64,000 bases of DNA from Bacillus cereus group sp. RP43 (GCF_040459645.1 NZ_JARVHQ010000001.1:3596001-3660000); one strand, 5' to 3'; shown: positions 45,401 through 53,713, counted from the first letter of the stretch. Made by a program: numbers and translations. The notes: generated from the sequence alone by a model not told the origin.

Positions 45401-48400
45401 TTTCAAAAAACATTACTTCTAATAGCGTTTCAACACAAATTGAAAGTGCTATTTTAAACACTATTAAAATAGGAGATAAAGCATTTGCAACTATTGGTGA
45501 TACAATTACGTATACAATGACTATTACGAATACAGGAAATATCCCCGCTAACAATGTTGTTTTCTCAGACCCTATACCATCATGGACACAATTTGTTGCA
45601 GGATCAGTTGTTGTTGATGGAACTCCATTACCATCCGCTTCTATCATTGACGGTGTTGGCATAAATACAATAACTCCAAATCAAATCGTAACAATTGTAT
45701 TCCAAGTTCAAATTGTAAGCAACCCAACAACGTTCACACCTGAACTCCAAAACTTAGGATTTGTTAACTTCCAATATAACGTAGGCAATTCATTACAGGC
45801 TCAGCCTGGCAATGTGGAAACGAACGTCTTCGTTACTTCTATTAATTCAGCAATACTTTCGGCCGTAAAAACTGCTAATACAGCCTTTGCAAACATCGGA
45901 GATACAATCACTTATACTGTGCTTATACAAAATAACGGCAATACAAACGCTACAAATTTAAATTTCTCAGACATTATTCCAGCTGGAACGACTTTTGTTG
46001 AAAATAGTTTTTCTGTAAATGGAAGTACCATTCCAGGGGCAAATCCAAATAATGGAGTTAATATCGGAACCGTTAACGCAGACAGTTCATTAACTGTTAC
46101 GTTCCAAGTCATAGTTACATCTACTCCGCCTTCAAACCCAATTACAAACGTTGCATCTATTCAATACTCATTCATTGTTGATCCGGCAGCTCCTCCTGTT
46201 ACAAGCACAATAAATTCTAATAGCGCTTCAACACAAATTAATAACGCTACTGTTACAACTGTTTTAGAAGCAAATCGTTCAATTGTATCTATCGGAGATG
46301 TAATTACGTACACTGCAACATTAACGAATACCGGAAACTTCCCTGCAAATTCTGTATTACTCATTAACGGAGTTCCTGAAGGGGCATTATTTGTTCCAAA
46401 TAGTGTTACGCTAAACGGGATTTCACTTCCAGATGCCAGTCCAACTCTCGGTATTCTAGTTGGTATTATCGCACCAGGTGATTCTGCTACTATTACGTTC
46501 CAATTTCTTGCAAGTTCTATTCCACCGCAAGGCGCGATTATAAATCAAGCCATTACAAGTTACACGTATATTGTCGATCCAAGTCAACCTCCAGTTACAG
46601 CAACATCCTCATCTAATACCGTTAATACAGCTGTCGTTGATGCATCGTTATCCGCAATTAAAAATACAGATTCTCTCGTACAATCTACTGACGGTACAAT
46701 CACTTATACAGTAGTCGTTCAAAATAACGGCAATACAACTGCAAATACAGTTACTTTAACAGATTTGGTCCCAGAAGGAACTGCATTTATTCCGAATAGC
46801 GTGACCATTAATGGCGTTTCAGTTCCAGGTGCCGATCCAAACGTAGGAATACCATTAAACTCCGTTGCACCGTCAGAAATTGTCACCGTCACATTCCAAG
46901 TTATCGTTCAATCCATTCCAAGCGTGAATCCAATTTCTAATATAGCCCGTATTGACTATACTTTTATCGCCGATCCAACTGCTCCTATCATCTCTCGAAC
47001 AATTACGTCTAATCCAGCTTTCACACAAATTTCGGATGCGAATGTTCTTTCTTTAAAAGCAGTCAATGCACAACAAGCAACAACAGGTGATATTTTGACT
47101 TATACGATAACACTAGAAAATACCGGAAATATTCCAGCTACTAATCTCAAATTTTCAGATACTATCCCCCAAGGGACTACATTCGTAGAAAATAGTTTTA
47201 CACTTAACGGAACAGCTATAATTGGTGCAAATCCAAATGTAGGTGTTACTTTGCCTAACCTAGCAGTAAACACTACTCACCTTATTTCGTTCCAAATTCT
47301 TATTAACGATCCATTCTCGCAAGAATCGATTACAAATCAATCCAATACAACATATACAATTCAACCAGATCCAAGCCAGCCGCCTATTACTGAAACATCT
47401 ACAAGTAATATCGTCATTACAAATTTCGTGCAAGCACAATTGACGATTACAAAAACATCCAATCCAATAACTGTAGATATTGGTGGAACTATACTTTATA
47501 TTTCTGAAGTGAAAAATATCGGCAATGTTGACGCAATAAATATTATTTTCACAGATTCTATTCCAGCTGGGACTACATTCGTTCCCGATAGTGTCACAAT
47601 TAACGGTGTCCTTCAGCCAGGTGTAAACCCAGAAAACGGCATACCAATTGGAACGATTGCAGCAAACAGTTCCAAAACGATACTATTTCAAGTGCAAACA
47701 AATAATCCACCTAATGAAACCGAAATTGTAAATCAATCATCTGCAAATTACCAATATGTAAGTATCCCTACAGCTCCACCAGTGAATCGCTCTGCAAATT
47801 CTAACATTGTTACAACATCACTTCAAAATGCAAATATTATTTCTGTTAAAAGCGCGGATGTAACTTTCGTATCAATTGGGCAAATTATTACCTACACAAA
47901 TACACTACAAAATATAGGAACCGTTCCAGCTAACAATACTGTGTTCATTGATAACATTCCAGAAGGTACTATATTCATTGAAGATAGCTTATCAATAAAT
48001 AATGTGATTCAGCCTGGCGCGAATCCAGAAAACGGAGTAACTCTCGGCACGATACAGCCAAATGAAACAGTCACTATTTCATTTCAAGTACAACTTACAA
48101 GTATACCGTCCGGCAATACAGTCATTAATATTTCAGACACTTCGTACGAATACCAAATTGACCCTAGCTCTCCGATTATTCAGCGTAGATCGTTATCAAA
48201 TGCAGTAAACACTGAAGTAAGAACAGCCAATGTTAGTGCAATTAAATCCGCTAATAGATCTATTACACGCATCGGCCAAATCATCACATATACAGTTGCA
48301 GTTACAAACGCTGGTACAGTACCTATTACAAATACTCTCCTAATTGACGCAATTGCAGCCGGGACCACATTCGTTCCAAATAGCATTCTTGTAGATGGCA

Positions 48401-51400
48401 TACCAAGACCTAACGAAAATCCAATTACCGGAATCGCCCTTGGTATTATCCTTCCTAATAATACGATTATTGTTACGTTCCAAGTAAATGTAGTCTCTAT
48501 ACCTTCACAAAATAATATTAATAATATCGCTATCATTCACTATGAATATCAACCAGCGCCAAGCGCACCACCAATTTCAGAAACGACCTCTTCCAATAGT
48601 ACAAATATACAATTTATTGATGCTATTCTTATCGCTACAAAATCCGCTAATAAAGTATTAGCCAATATTGATGAAACCATTGAATATACAGTATTTATTC
48701 AAAATAACGGATCCACTACAACTAATTCCATCTTTTTTACAGATACTATAGCGGATGGAACAGTATTTATTCCAGGAAGTGTAATAGTTAACAATACTGT
48801 TCTTCCTGCAGCAGATCCTAATATCGGCTTTTCCATCCCTAATATCGCGTCAGGTCAATCGACTACAATAACATTCCAAGTTTCCGTTACGAATTTACCA
48901 GCTGTAAATCCAACACCTAATACTGCAAACATCGTCTACGACTTTATTTTCAACCCTGACTTTGCACCAGTTCAAAAATCTACTACTTCCAATACTACTT
49001 TCGTTCAAATTAACGATGCTGATATCGTTTCACTTAAAACTGTTGATTTCACCTCTGTAACAATTGGTGACATTTTAACTTATACAACAACTTTAACGAA
49101 TACAGGAAATACGGATGCTACTGCTGTTGTATTTACAGACAATATTCCTGATGGAACAACCTTTATAGACGGTAGTGTTTTAGTAAATAATATTCCTCAG
49201 CTTAACGCCAATCCAAGTGCCGGTATACTTGTAGGAACGATTGCTCCTGACATTTCTATCCCAGTCACATTTTTTGTTACCGTCGTAGCTCTTCCAGCTA
49301 GCGGCCATGTTCAAAATCAATCAACTTCTCGTTATACAATAAATGGGGAAGAACAAATATCAACTAGTAATATTACTTTCACTGAAGTTATTTCTGCTAA
49401 TGTAATTGCCACAAAAACAACGCCAATCCAATATGCTGACCTACAAGCTATTATCCCTTACACAATCTCCATCATAAATAATGGGAATATACAAGTGGAA
49501 AACATTATTGTTACAGATATCATTCCAGCAAATACGAGTTTTATAGAGAATAGTGTTATTGTGAATGGCAACGCTCGTCCAAATGACAATCCACTTAGCG
49601 GTATACCAATTGATAACATTCCGCCTAATACGACAGCAACTATTCTATTCCAAGTCCGGGTTACTTCCATTCCGCAAACAAATCCAATCTCTAACACGAG
49701 TACAATTGAATATGAATACACGGTACCAGATAGGCCACCTATTACCGAAACTATTATTTCATCAGCTGCCGTAACAGAAATTCATCACGCGAATTTGAAT
49801 AGCAATAAAACTGTAGACCTTGCATTTGCAACAGTCGGTGATACGTTAACGTATACGATTACACTAAATCAAAGTGGTAATGTTTCAGCAAATGATGTAA
49901 TCATTCAAGATATTATCCCTCAGGGCACTACGTTCATAGAAAATAGCGTCATTGTAAACGGAGATGCTCTTCCGGGAGTTAATCCGGCAAGCGGCATACC
50001 AATTGGTACTATAATTGTTGGTGGAGATGCTATCGCTTTATTCCAAGTACGTGTGACTTCTATTCCAACACCAAATGAACTCAATAACAAAGCGATTACT
50101 ACTTTTAACTATATAGTCAATCCAAATAACTTACCTGTTACAAGTACGACTACAACAAATACCGCCACAACAACTGTCCAAAATGATAATGTCATTGCTA
50201 TAAAGTCTGTTGATGTCGCAAATGCATTACCTGGTCAAACTTTAACGTATACAATTACTATTACTAATAGTGGCAATGTGACTATTGACGATATTCTTAT
50301 TGTAGACACTGTACCAGTAGATACAACCTTCGTTACTGGTAGTGTTACGATTAACGGAATCAATCAACCTAATGCGAATCCCGAAAACGGTATTACATTA
50401 GGAAACCTTGCTCCTAATGAATCTGTTGTCATTACGTTCCAAATAACAATATCTTCTTTGACTCTTCAATCTGCTATCAATAACGATGCTACTATCTCCT
50501 ATACGTTTATCGTCGATCCGACCGAACCACCTATTACAATTACAAAGCAAACAAATACCGTTACAACAACGATCGTTGATCCAATGGTGCGCATTGAGAA
50601 AAACGCTGACAAATCTTCTGTCGTTATAGGAGATATTATTACATTCACATTAGAGATATTTAACCATTCCCCAATTCCTACAGTAAGTACTTCCGTTTTA
50701 GATATGATTCCAGCTGGTACAACATTTATAGAAAACAGTGTAACAATTAACGGTACTCCGGTTCCAAATATTCGACCAGACACTGGTATTAATATTGGTT
50801 CCTTGGCTGCAGATGGAATAGCAACTATAACATTTAAAGTTCTCGTAACTTCTATTCCTTCAAACAGTACAATTATTAATTCTGCAACAGTTACAGCCGC
50901 TTTCCAATTGACACCACAGGATCCGATTATTACTTTCATTGTTAATTCGAATATTGTTCGTATACCAGTTCAATTTATAACGGCAGCAGTAATGAAAACT
51001 GCTTCCGTCAGCTCAGCTTATTTAAAGCAATATTTTGACTATACGGTGCGTATTACGAATACTTCCGATATTTCACTTTCAAATGTTTCTTTACAAGATA
51101 CCATCCCAGCAGGTTTACAATTTATGAACGGTACGGTCTTCATTAATGGGGAACGCTCTCCACTAGCAAATCCGAATATCGGTTTCCTTATTGCTACTAA
51201 TTTAGAACCGAGCGAAACAATTATCGTGTTATTCACAGTACAAGTGATAAGTCCACCTATTAATAATGAATTTAAAAACACGGCAAACATTTCTTTACAA
51301 CTTCAAGTCTCTCCTACCGATCCACCAATCACAGTAACCATTACAAGTAACGAAAACATCGTCACCTTTATTCCAGAAAATCCGGATGAAACACTTCCAA

Positions 51401-51492
51401 ATTTAAATTGCTTCTTTGACGGTGAACGCTTTGTACGCATTACTCCTCGAAATATACGAAATTACTTTTGGACTTGGATTTGGTGGCGTTAA
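36460..51492 (+). CDS. Giant DUF11-repeat protein (5010 residues, 35 repeats)
   Basis: One uninterrupted frame of 15 kb, starting at ATG after GAGGTG. Residues 1-345 form a beta-rich domain rich in Asn, Thr, Ser and Gly with a WGGNY strand and a GWTLIVAYQN strand. From about 350 to 4980, 35 copies of the DUF11/TIGR01451 repeat follow with a mean period of 132 residues; each opens like TKSVDKxFAxIGDTITYTxxLTNTGN, goes through TDxIPxGTTFVPNSVTINGxxQ and GIxIGxI, and ends in a VDPSQPPV turn. The tail is unique: CFFDGERFV then NYFWTWIWWR, with what appears to be the only cysteine. There is no signal peptide, membrane segment or LPXTG. The family record notes that three of the longest B. anthracis proteins have this repeat. 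A spore-coat or exosporium fibre is one possibility; a CATATCCTA at about 36414 fits a SigK/SigE -10 but has no clear -35. Confidence 0.9.
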   Translation: MPITNRFSTTTNGALAITGNTLGLSKISNQNRAGTIGAIGAFVTTNTTLQVTTFPAGTTLNYTQNSSTAILNIPAGSTILYAELVWGGNYLSRDQNITSVLGNPVSFTTPVSTYSITPSAVTASNQTFVSGSVTFGFYTRSADVTSLVQAGGSGSYTTGSVPGLVDPLDASNGAINSSGWTLIVAYQNGSLPARNLTIYVAGNRVSVETGSADVSVSGFLTPAGGPVSGRLFISSTEGDADLTGDQALFGPNFSSLNALSGPNNAVNNFFGSQVNNAAGNLDTTGTFGTRNQSASTSTNISAGRQGWDITSIDISPYLTNSQVSAAIRLTTNGDAYMLNTVGLQININSPNIQATKSVNRSVAAIGDILTYTVTIPNTGLLPANNVTFTDILPNGTSFIPGTVTIDNVPQTNANPAAGISLGTINNNSSRTVTFQATVVSLPSQNPISNTANITFQYTPIAGGTTFNGIATSNSAGTQINLADINGTKSVNKIFTDIGETLTYNIALANIGNIAATSVVYTDPIPSGTTFIPGSVTVNGVTQAGANPANGILIGSIAANSTTTISFQVFVPSIPQTNPILNSGTTTYQYIPVPNQPAVSGTDTTNIVSTQVNNATVTMTKAVDKNYADIGDTLTYTVAFTGTGNTNANNVIFTDVIPTGTTFVLNSLTIDGSTQVGANPANGVNIGSIPTGTTKSVSFQVVVSTIPASNVVSNGSSASYQYTVNPSQSPVTKNISSNLASTQINNANLTLTKSTNKQFATIGETISYTILITNSGNTAANNVQLTDPLPNGTILTLGSVTLNGVLQNVDSLVALPIGTIPGGATFTLSFQVTVINITAQNPIINNAFSSYIYTVNPSLPPTSKTANSNSVTSTIRLANLHASKSVNQTFAEVGDVLTYTFALTNDGNVAANNVLLSDSIANGTSFVPNSVIVNGVTQSGATPASINIGSINANTTITASFQILITSIPNPNPILNSASVSYNFIVDPNASPVSTNTTTNTTFIQVNDANVISAKTVDRAFATVGDILTYTVSLTNTGSVSADSPIFVDTNPDGTTFIPNTFLINGVLQNNADPNIGVPLPSIPANGSLTVSYQVTVTSLPVQNPTINSSSTQYSFILNPGDPPTIETSLSNTVSTQINLANVVIVKEADLTIADVGQPITYTISLANLGNTTANNVVVTDIIPPGTTLVPNSIFIGGALQLGADPSTDLQVGSIPAGGFTTIVFQISANGLPLPNPVQNSASLQYSFIADPSLPAVVRNAASNIVTTQINTANILATKLTSTNFADVGDVILYATILTNNGNIPASNVTFTDIIPAGTLFIPNTVTINNVPIANANPANGILIGTIGANSSRTIAFQVFVPNIPAVNPITNQSSTSFQYTYDPSKPAVMQMAASNTVQTTINNATITATKSADKQFANVNDIITYTTTLTNSGNTLASNVIFTDIIPNGTSFIPNSVTVNGNTLPNVNPANGIAIDPINPNANTIISFQVQVNSIPNPNPIPNQSNTAYQYVVNPNLPPASASALSNLITTQINNATIVATKSVNTPTAAIGDIVTYTIAVTNTGNIPASATVLTDGLGPGASFVPNSVTINNVSQPGLDPSLGIQLSDISPLGTTFITFQVKILEIPPSGTLTNNALVNYEYTVNPNQSPAVGSTVTNTTATPIVDATLVLNKNASTTFATIGDTITFTSSVTNTGNTTANNIIFTDTIPNGTAFVPNSFKINGVTIPNANPQNGINIGNMNSNASVTLSFQVTITTLPNPNPIPNKSSLQYSFIVDINEPPVSRTVKSNKTFTQVNTASVISTKTASSAFAAVGDTITYTTTLTNSGNTTANTPVFIDILPPEVSFVPDSVQINTIPQLGFRPDNGIPLDSIPVGGITTISFQAIVGSIPATNPTLNQSSTTYSIIVDPTQPPVTETATSNPTLVQINEAIIQATKSVDRLFSDVAPGNSFLTYTVLLKNIGNTTATNIIFTDSIPNNTVFIEDSVRVGGVLLPGVNPANGIPIGDIIAEDFINVTFRVQVVSIPNPIFTIGPGGPNSPVVNDASINYQFMTGPNLPLVSRNTTSNPVSTQINSGEIVAVKSVDKTFATIGDTLSYTISLINPGNVASQNVLFTDILPEGTTFISGTFTNELGTQQIGNPGNGIQIGNINPGSTATITINALVTNIPSINPISNSSSIQFQHIVDPSQPAITQTASSNTITTTINSAILTTTKSADKSIVSVGDTITYTTTITNTGNTPATNITFTSAIPASTTFIPNSVTINGVQQPGTQPALGVNIPTIAPGETVTVTFQVNVISVPPSSSIMGNDTILYSYTIDPNGTPATTSTSTNIVTNPVLDAMITMVKSVDQTLVTLGDTITYTTILTNNGNTNATNITFTDLIPDGTTFITDSVTINGTTQIGLNPNTGITIGSIAPNSSISIAFQVTATSTPVQNPIANSATAAYTFIADPNAPIVSRTVTSNTTFTTINTATILSSKQVDKAFSHIGDTLTYTVALTNNGNSSAQNVIFTDTVPSGTAFIANTFSINGIPQSGADPTNGVNIGPITAGTTVNVSFQVTVTSLPIENPIVNFSSTSYQLVSPPEAETSISNPVSTLIREAILSMTKNESVSYADIGQTAFYTTSIANIGNTDAANIVFTDVLPSGITFVPNTLTVDGILQPDANPNTGVLLAALPPNEIYSIVFQVTVNSIPPFNPAPNTASTTYEFTVDPNNPPVSNTANSNTTLLQINNATIISTKTENLTFADIGNIITFTLNLPNTGNVAATDVTIIDILDSNLSFVPNSFTVNGQTIPNADLSTGVNIGSISGGNTAIVTFQATVTTLPTLNPISNSASTTYHYVVDPSQPPITTSNQSNTTTTQINSAILTAQKDSNVSTVDIGQDIVYTVTITNSGNVSATNVIFTDLIPDGTSFEPNSFTLNGTSIPNANIITGVPIGDIAPNESVIVAFHINANEIPPINPITNQASVSFQHIVNPANPPVSKNITSNSVSTQIESAILNTIKIGDKAFATIGDTITYTMTITNTGNIPANNVVFSDPIPSWTQFVAGSVVVDGTPLPSASIIDGVGINTITPNQIVTIVFQVQIVSNPTTFTPELQNLGFVNFQYNVGNSLQAQPGNVETNVFVTSINSAILSAVKTANTAFANIGDTITYTVLIQNNGNTNATNLNFSDIIPAGTTFVENSFSVNGSTIPGANPNNGVNIGTVNADSSLTVTFQVIVTSTPPSNPITNVASIQYSFIVDPAAPPVTSTINSNSASTQINNATVTTVLEANRSIVSIGDVITYTATLTNTGNFPANSVLLINGVPEGALFVPNSVTLNGISLPDASPTLGILVGIIAPGDSATITFQFLASSIPPQGAIINQAITSYTYIVDPSQPPVTATSSSNTVNTAVVDASLSAIKNTDSLVQSTDGTITYTVVVQNNGNTTANTVTLTDLVPEGTAFIPNSVTINGVSVPGADPNVGIPLNSVAPSEIVTVTFQVIVQSIPSVNPISNIARIDYTFIADPTAPIISRTITSNPAFTQISDANVLSLKAVNAQQATTGDILTYTITLENTGNIPATNLKFSDTIPQGTTFVENSFTLNGTAIIGANPNVGVTLPNLAVNTTHLISFQILINDPFSQESITNQSNTTYTIQPDPSQPPITETSTSNIVITNFVQAQLTITKTSNPITVDIGGTILYISEVKNIGNVDAINIIFTDSIPAGTTFVPDSVTINGVLQPGVNPENGIPIGTIAANSSKTILFQVQTNNPPNETEIVNQSSANYQYVSIPTAPPVNRSANSNIVTTSLQNANIISVKSADVTFVSIGQIITYTNTLQNIGTVPANNTVFIDNIPEGTIFIEDSLSINNVIQPGANPENGVTLGTIQPNETVTISFQVQLTSIPSGNTVINISDTSYEYQIDPSSPIIQRRSLSNAVNTEVRTANVSAIKSANRSITRIGQIITYTVAVTNAGTVPITNTLLIDAIAAGTTFVPNSILVDGIPRPNENPITGIALGIILPNNTIIVTFQVNVVSIPSQNNINNIAIIHYEYQPAPSAPPISETTSSNSTNIQFIDAILIATKSANKVLANIDETIEYTVFIQNNGSTTTNSIFFTDTIADGTVFIPGSVIVNNTVLPAADPNIGFSIPNIASGQSTTITFQVSVTNLPAVNPTPNTANIVYDFIFNPDFAPVQKSTTSNTTFVQINDADIVSLKTVDFTSVTIGDILTYTTTLTNTGNTDATAVVFTDNIPDGTTFIDGSVLVNNIPQLNANPSAGILVGTIAPDISIPVTFFVTVVALPASGHVQNQSTSRYTINGEEQISTSNITFTEVISANVIATKTTPIQYADLQAIIPYTISIINNGNIQVENIIVTDIIPANTSFIENSVIVNGNARPNDNPLSGIPIDNIPPNTTATILFQVRVTSIPQTNPISNTSTIEYEYTVPDRPPITETIISSAAVTEIHHANLNSNKTVDLAFATVGDTLTYTITLNQSGNVSANDVIIQDIIPQGTTFIENSVIVNGDALPGVNPASGIPIGTIIVGGDAIALFQVRVTSIPTPNELNNKAITTFNYIVNPNNLPVTSTTTTNTATTTVQNDNVIAIKSVDVANALPGQTLTYTITITNSGNVTIDDILIVDTVPVDTTFVTGSVTINGINQPNANPENGITLGNLAPNESVVITFQITISSLTLQSAINNDATISYTFIVDPTEPPITITKQTNTVTTTIVDPMVRIEKNADKSSVVIGDIITFTLEIFNHSPIPTVSTSVLDMIPAGTTFIENSVTINGTPVPNIRPDTGINIGSLAADGIATITFKVLVTSIPSNSTIINSATVTAAFQLTPQDPIITFIVNSNIVRIPVQFITAAVMKTASVSSAYLKQYFDYTVRITNTSDISLSNVSLQDTIPAGLQFMNGTVFINGERSPLANPNIGFLIATNLEPSETIIVLFTVQVISPPINNEFKNTANISLQLQVSPTDPPITVTITSNENIVTFIPENPDETLPNLNCFFDGERFVRITPRNIRNYFWTWIWWR

Positions 51493-51502
51493 TCCAAAAA
51501 AG

Positions 51503-51546
51503 AAAAAGCTTGTAGTTCGGATAATATCCAAACTACAAGCTTTTTT
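51503..51546 (+). terminator. Terminator after the giant gene
   Basis: AAAAAGCTTGTAGTT pairs with AACTACAAGCTTTTT around a 13-base loop; T-runs on both strands, so it also serves the FbpB-like gene. Confidence 0.92.
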
Positions 51547-51560
51547 CATAAACAAAATTA

Positions 51561-51701
51561 TCAATTGCTAGCAGCACTATATGCTACATGTCGTTTCTCA
51601 ATCCGTTCTTCAATTTCTTTCATATTCTCTTTATTCGTTAATAGTGATTGTTTATTTTCTATTAATAATTGTTTAAAGGATTTTCTCACTTTTTTTCGCA
51701 T
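51561..51701 (-). CDS. FbpB-family small basic protein
   Basis: 46 residues: MRKKVRKSFKQLLIENKQS, then a second helix with EIEERIEKRH. This matches the Fur-regulated basic protein family (FbpB/FbpC), which helps the Fur-regulated small RNA FsrA spare iron in B. subtilis. AAGGAGG stands 8 bases before the ATG. The length is below usual ORF cut-offs. Whether this copy is Fur-regulated is uncertain: only an AGATAA-GGAA-TTATCT repeat is seen upstream, not a full Fur box. Confidence 0.82.
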   Translation of the reverse strand: MRKKVRKSFKQLLIENKQSLLTNKENMKEIEERIEKRHVAYSAASN

Positions 51702-51736
51702 GTTTATTTTCCTCCTTGGGGGATGGTATATTTAAA

Positions 51737-51752
51737 AGATAAGGAATTATCT
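51737..51752 (-). promoter_or_regulatory. Inverted repeat upstream of the FbpB-like gene
   Basis: AGATAA-GGAA-TTATCT, 36 bases before the start. It resembles half of a Fur operator but lacks the 7-1-7 core. Low confidence as operator. Confidence 0.35.
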
Positions 51753-51845
51753 GTGTAGACTTATAATAATTGATTGTTGTGAAATCCATTTGAACTTCAT
51801 ATGAAAACTAAGCTTATATTCTGACAACTTTGTGAACAAAAAAAG

Positions 51846-51885
51846 AAAGGTAGATCAAAATTATATTTGATCTACCTTTCCATAC
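51846..51885 (-). terminator. Terminator after ypcP
   Basis: AAAGGTAGATCAAA pairs with TTTGATCTACCTTT around ATTATA; T7 follows on the minus strand after one C. Confidence 0.9.
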
Positions 51886-51888
51886 CCT

Positions 51889-52755
51889 TTAAAGCATATT
51901 AATCAATATTTCAGGTCTTCCCCAATTCATTTCGTCGCAAACGAATCGTAGTTTTTCTTCGTTCATTGTGTGTAATCCTTCTTCTAACGAACATGAAATC
52001 GGAACTTCACAATGAATTTGCGCTAATTGTAAAGAGATATTTAAATTCTCTAAATCACTTTCAATTTTTGTGCGCTGCGCTTTCGTTAATGATACTATAT
52101 TTTCTAGCACTGCCGATACTGTCCCGTATTCTTGAATAAGCTTATACGCTGTTTTTTCACCAATACCTTTTACACCCGGATAATTATCACTTGTATCTCC
52201 CATGAAAGCTTTCGCATGAACAATTTGCCAAGGTTCTACACCTTTCTCTTCCATGATTTTTTCCGGTGTGTAATACTCGTAATTTCCAATTCCTTTACGA
52301 AGAAGCATAACTGTAACATTCGTATCAACAAGTTGAAGTAAATCTGTATCACCTGTCAAAATATAAACTTCCGCTTCATTGCAATATTGTTTTGCAAGCG
52401 TACCGATACAATCATCCGCTTCATAACCTTTCATACCGATTACAGGCATAGATAATTTCGCAGTCATTTCTTGCACTAAATCAAATTGCGGAATTAATTC
52501 TTCCGGCGGTGCTGCACGATTTGCTTTATAATTCGAGAAAGATTCCGTTCTAAATGTCGTACTTCCCATATCCCAGCACGTTACAATGTGCGTTGGTTCG
52601 ATTGCTTGTGTTGCTGTTAATAAATGCTTCATATAACCATGAATCCCATTCGTCGGGGTACCATCTTGTCGTTTCATAAATTGTCCATATACACTTGTTG
52701 CGTAAAAAGCACGAAATAATAGTGCCATACCATCAACTAATAATACTTTTTTCAT
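51889..52755 (-). CDS. ypcP: 5'-3' exonuclease YpcP (PIN/H3TH type)
   Basis: 288 residues, the free-standing version of the Pol I 5' nuclease. KKVLLVDGMALLFRAFYA has the first metal Asp; GYEADDCIGTLAKQY and ILTGDTDLLQLV have the next acids; GDTSDNYPGVKGIGEKTAYKLI is the H3TH DNA-binding motif. It acts on flap and gapped DNA in repair or Okazaki processing. ATG 52755 follows AGGAGAGG; the upstream frame to 52791 has no site. In B. subtilis ypcP is also found in the yp-region near ypbR and ypbS, as here. Confidence 0.9.
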   Translation of the reverse strand: MKKVLLVDGMALLFRAFYATSVYGQFMKRQDGTPTNGIHGYMKHLLTATQAIEPTHIVTCWDMGSTTFRTESFSNYKANRAAPPEELIPQFDLVQEMTAKLSMPVIGMKGYEADDCIGTLAKQYCNEAEVYILTGDTDLLQLVDTNVTVMLLRKGIGNYEYYTPEKIMEEKGVEPWQIVHAKAFMGDTSDNYPGVKGIGEKTAYKLIQEYGTVSAVLENIVSLTKAQRTKIESDLENLNISLQLAQIHCEVPISCSLEEGLHTMNEEKLRFVCDEMNWGRPEILINML

Positions 52756-52775
52756 AATTCCTCTCCTACTAACAA

Positions 52776-52807
52776 AAAATAATAACCTCACGTTATCACG
52801 TAAGGTT
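52776..52807 (-). terminator. Terminator after the MgtA-fragment gene
   Basis: AACCTTACGT pairs with ACGTGAGGTT around GATA; ATTATTTTTT follows on the minus strand. Confidence 0.8.
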
Positions 52808-52887
52808 ATATATAGATTACCATTCTACGTTTTTGTTCAACTTTGTCTATTATACATTGTTTTTGTATATTTAGCATCATTAACACA

Positions 52888-53613
52888 TTAAGACATTCTA
52901 CCGCAACAAGTATGAAGTATTCCTGAATACGTATTTTTACCTGTCGAAACAACTACAGCCTTTGCATTTCCGTCAACAATATACGTACCTTTGAAACATA
53001 CATTTTCAAGTTCAAGTGGATTATAGTCTTTCATCCGTTTTAATGGAATAAATCGTTTACGTTCAAGATGATAGCAACTTTCAAATTTCTCAATACTAGC
53101 ATCATTTCCTGTCAGCATAGATTCATTTACTAATAAATCATTTGCATAAATAATACGTACATCTGCCGGCACTGTATCGCCCTCTGAAAGAAAAATCATA
53201 TCTCCAGGTACAAGCTCTTGTACTGGTAATTTCATCATTTTTAGTTCACTGTTTAGCCCTGTTACGCTACAGCCAGCTACTCTAGAAACAGTAACTGTTT
53301 CACATTGTAATTCATCATGCACATTTTGTTTTGAAAGACCTGGGATCATTCCACTTAGCTTCATCATTACTTCCGCAATACGCGCTCTTTTTGAAGTTAA
53401 TTCATTTCGACCGTATACTTGAATACGTTTTTGTGCCTCTTTCATAGATAGTCCGTCTCTTGTTGTTTTAAAATACGCAAATACAGATTTTACATCTCTT
53501 GTTGCGATTTCAATTAATAGATCTTTATTTTTTTGAAGCATTGTTTGTTCTTTCATTGCTTTTTTACTTAATTTATAAGCAGTGTTACCCACACTTTTAT
53601 TTACATATAACAT
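52888..53613 (-). CDS. MgtA-like fragment: N-terminal and actuator domains without membrane helices
   Basis: 241 residues. Residues about 30-75 match the cation-ATPase N-terminal domain (DGLSMKEAQKRIQVYGRNEL). TM1-TM2 of MgtA are replaced by about 25 amphipathic residues. The actuator domain follows with KLPVQELVPGDMIFLSEGDT and VPADVRIIYANDLLVNESML; its TGES loop reads TGND, so the dephosphorylation Glu is gone. The chain ends ...TGKNTYSGILHTCCGRMS, precisely where MgtA would enter TM3, so the P domain with DKTGT and all transport helices are missing. The frame is clean, with AAAGGAGGAG before the ATG. It is preceded by an M-box riboswitch, so it is still under Mg2+ control. A decayed gene or a soluble regulator are both possible. 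Confidence 0.8.
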   Translation of the reverse strand: MLYVNKSVGNTAYKLSKKAMKEQTMLQKNKDLLIEIATRDVKSVFAYFKTTRDGLSMKEAQKRIQVYGRNELTSKRARIAEVMMKLSGMIPGLSKQNVHDELQCETVTVSRVAGCSVTGLNSELKMMKLPVQELVPGDMIFLSEGDTVPADVRIIYANDLLVNESMLTGNDASIEKFESCYHLERKRFIPLKRMKDYNPLELENVCFKGTYIVDGNAKAVVVSTGKNTYSGILHTCCGRMS

Positions 53614-53713
53614 ATTATCGTCTCCTCCTTTACAACATAGGAAGAAACGCTTTGTTTCTCAATTTATCCACTTTACCGTGAAAGTGTCTAGCGCTTAAAT
53701 ACTCGAATAAACG

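Noticed and set aside
37504..51290. Many open frames antisense to or overlapping the giant gene
   Set aside because: They recur with the repeat period and have skewed composition; they are shadows of the Thr/Asn/Ile-rich coding sequence.
36460..51492. Repeats in the giant gene as a CRISPR or satellite array
   Set aside because: The 396-base period encodes protein; copies differ in DNA but keep the amino acid pattern.
51702..51888. Rex-type operator (TTGTGAA half sites) upstream of the FbpB-like gene
   Set aside because: Only half sites occur; no full TTGTGAANNNNTTCACAA is present.
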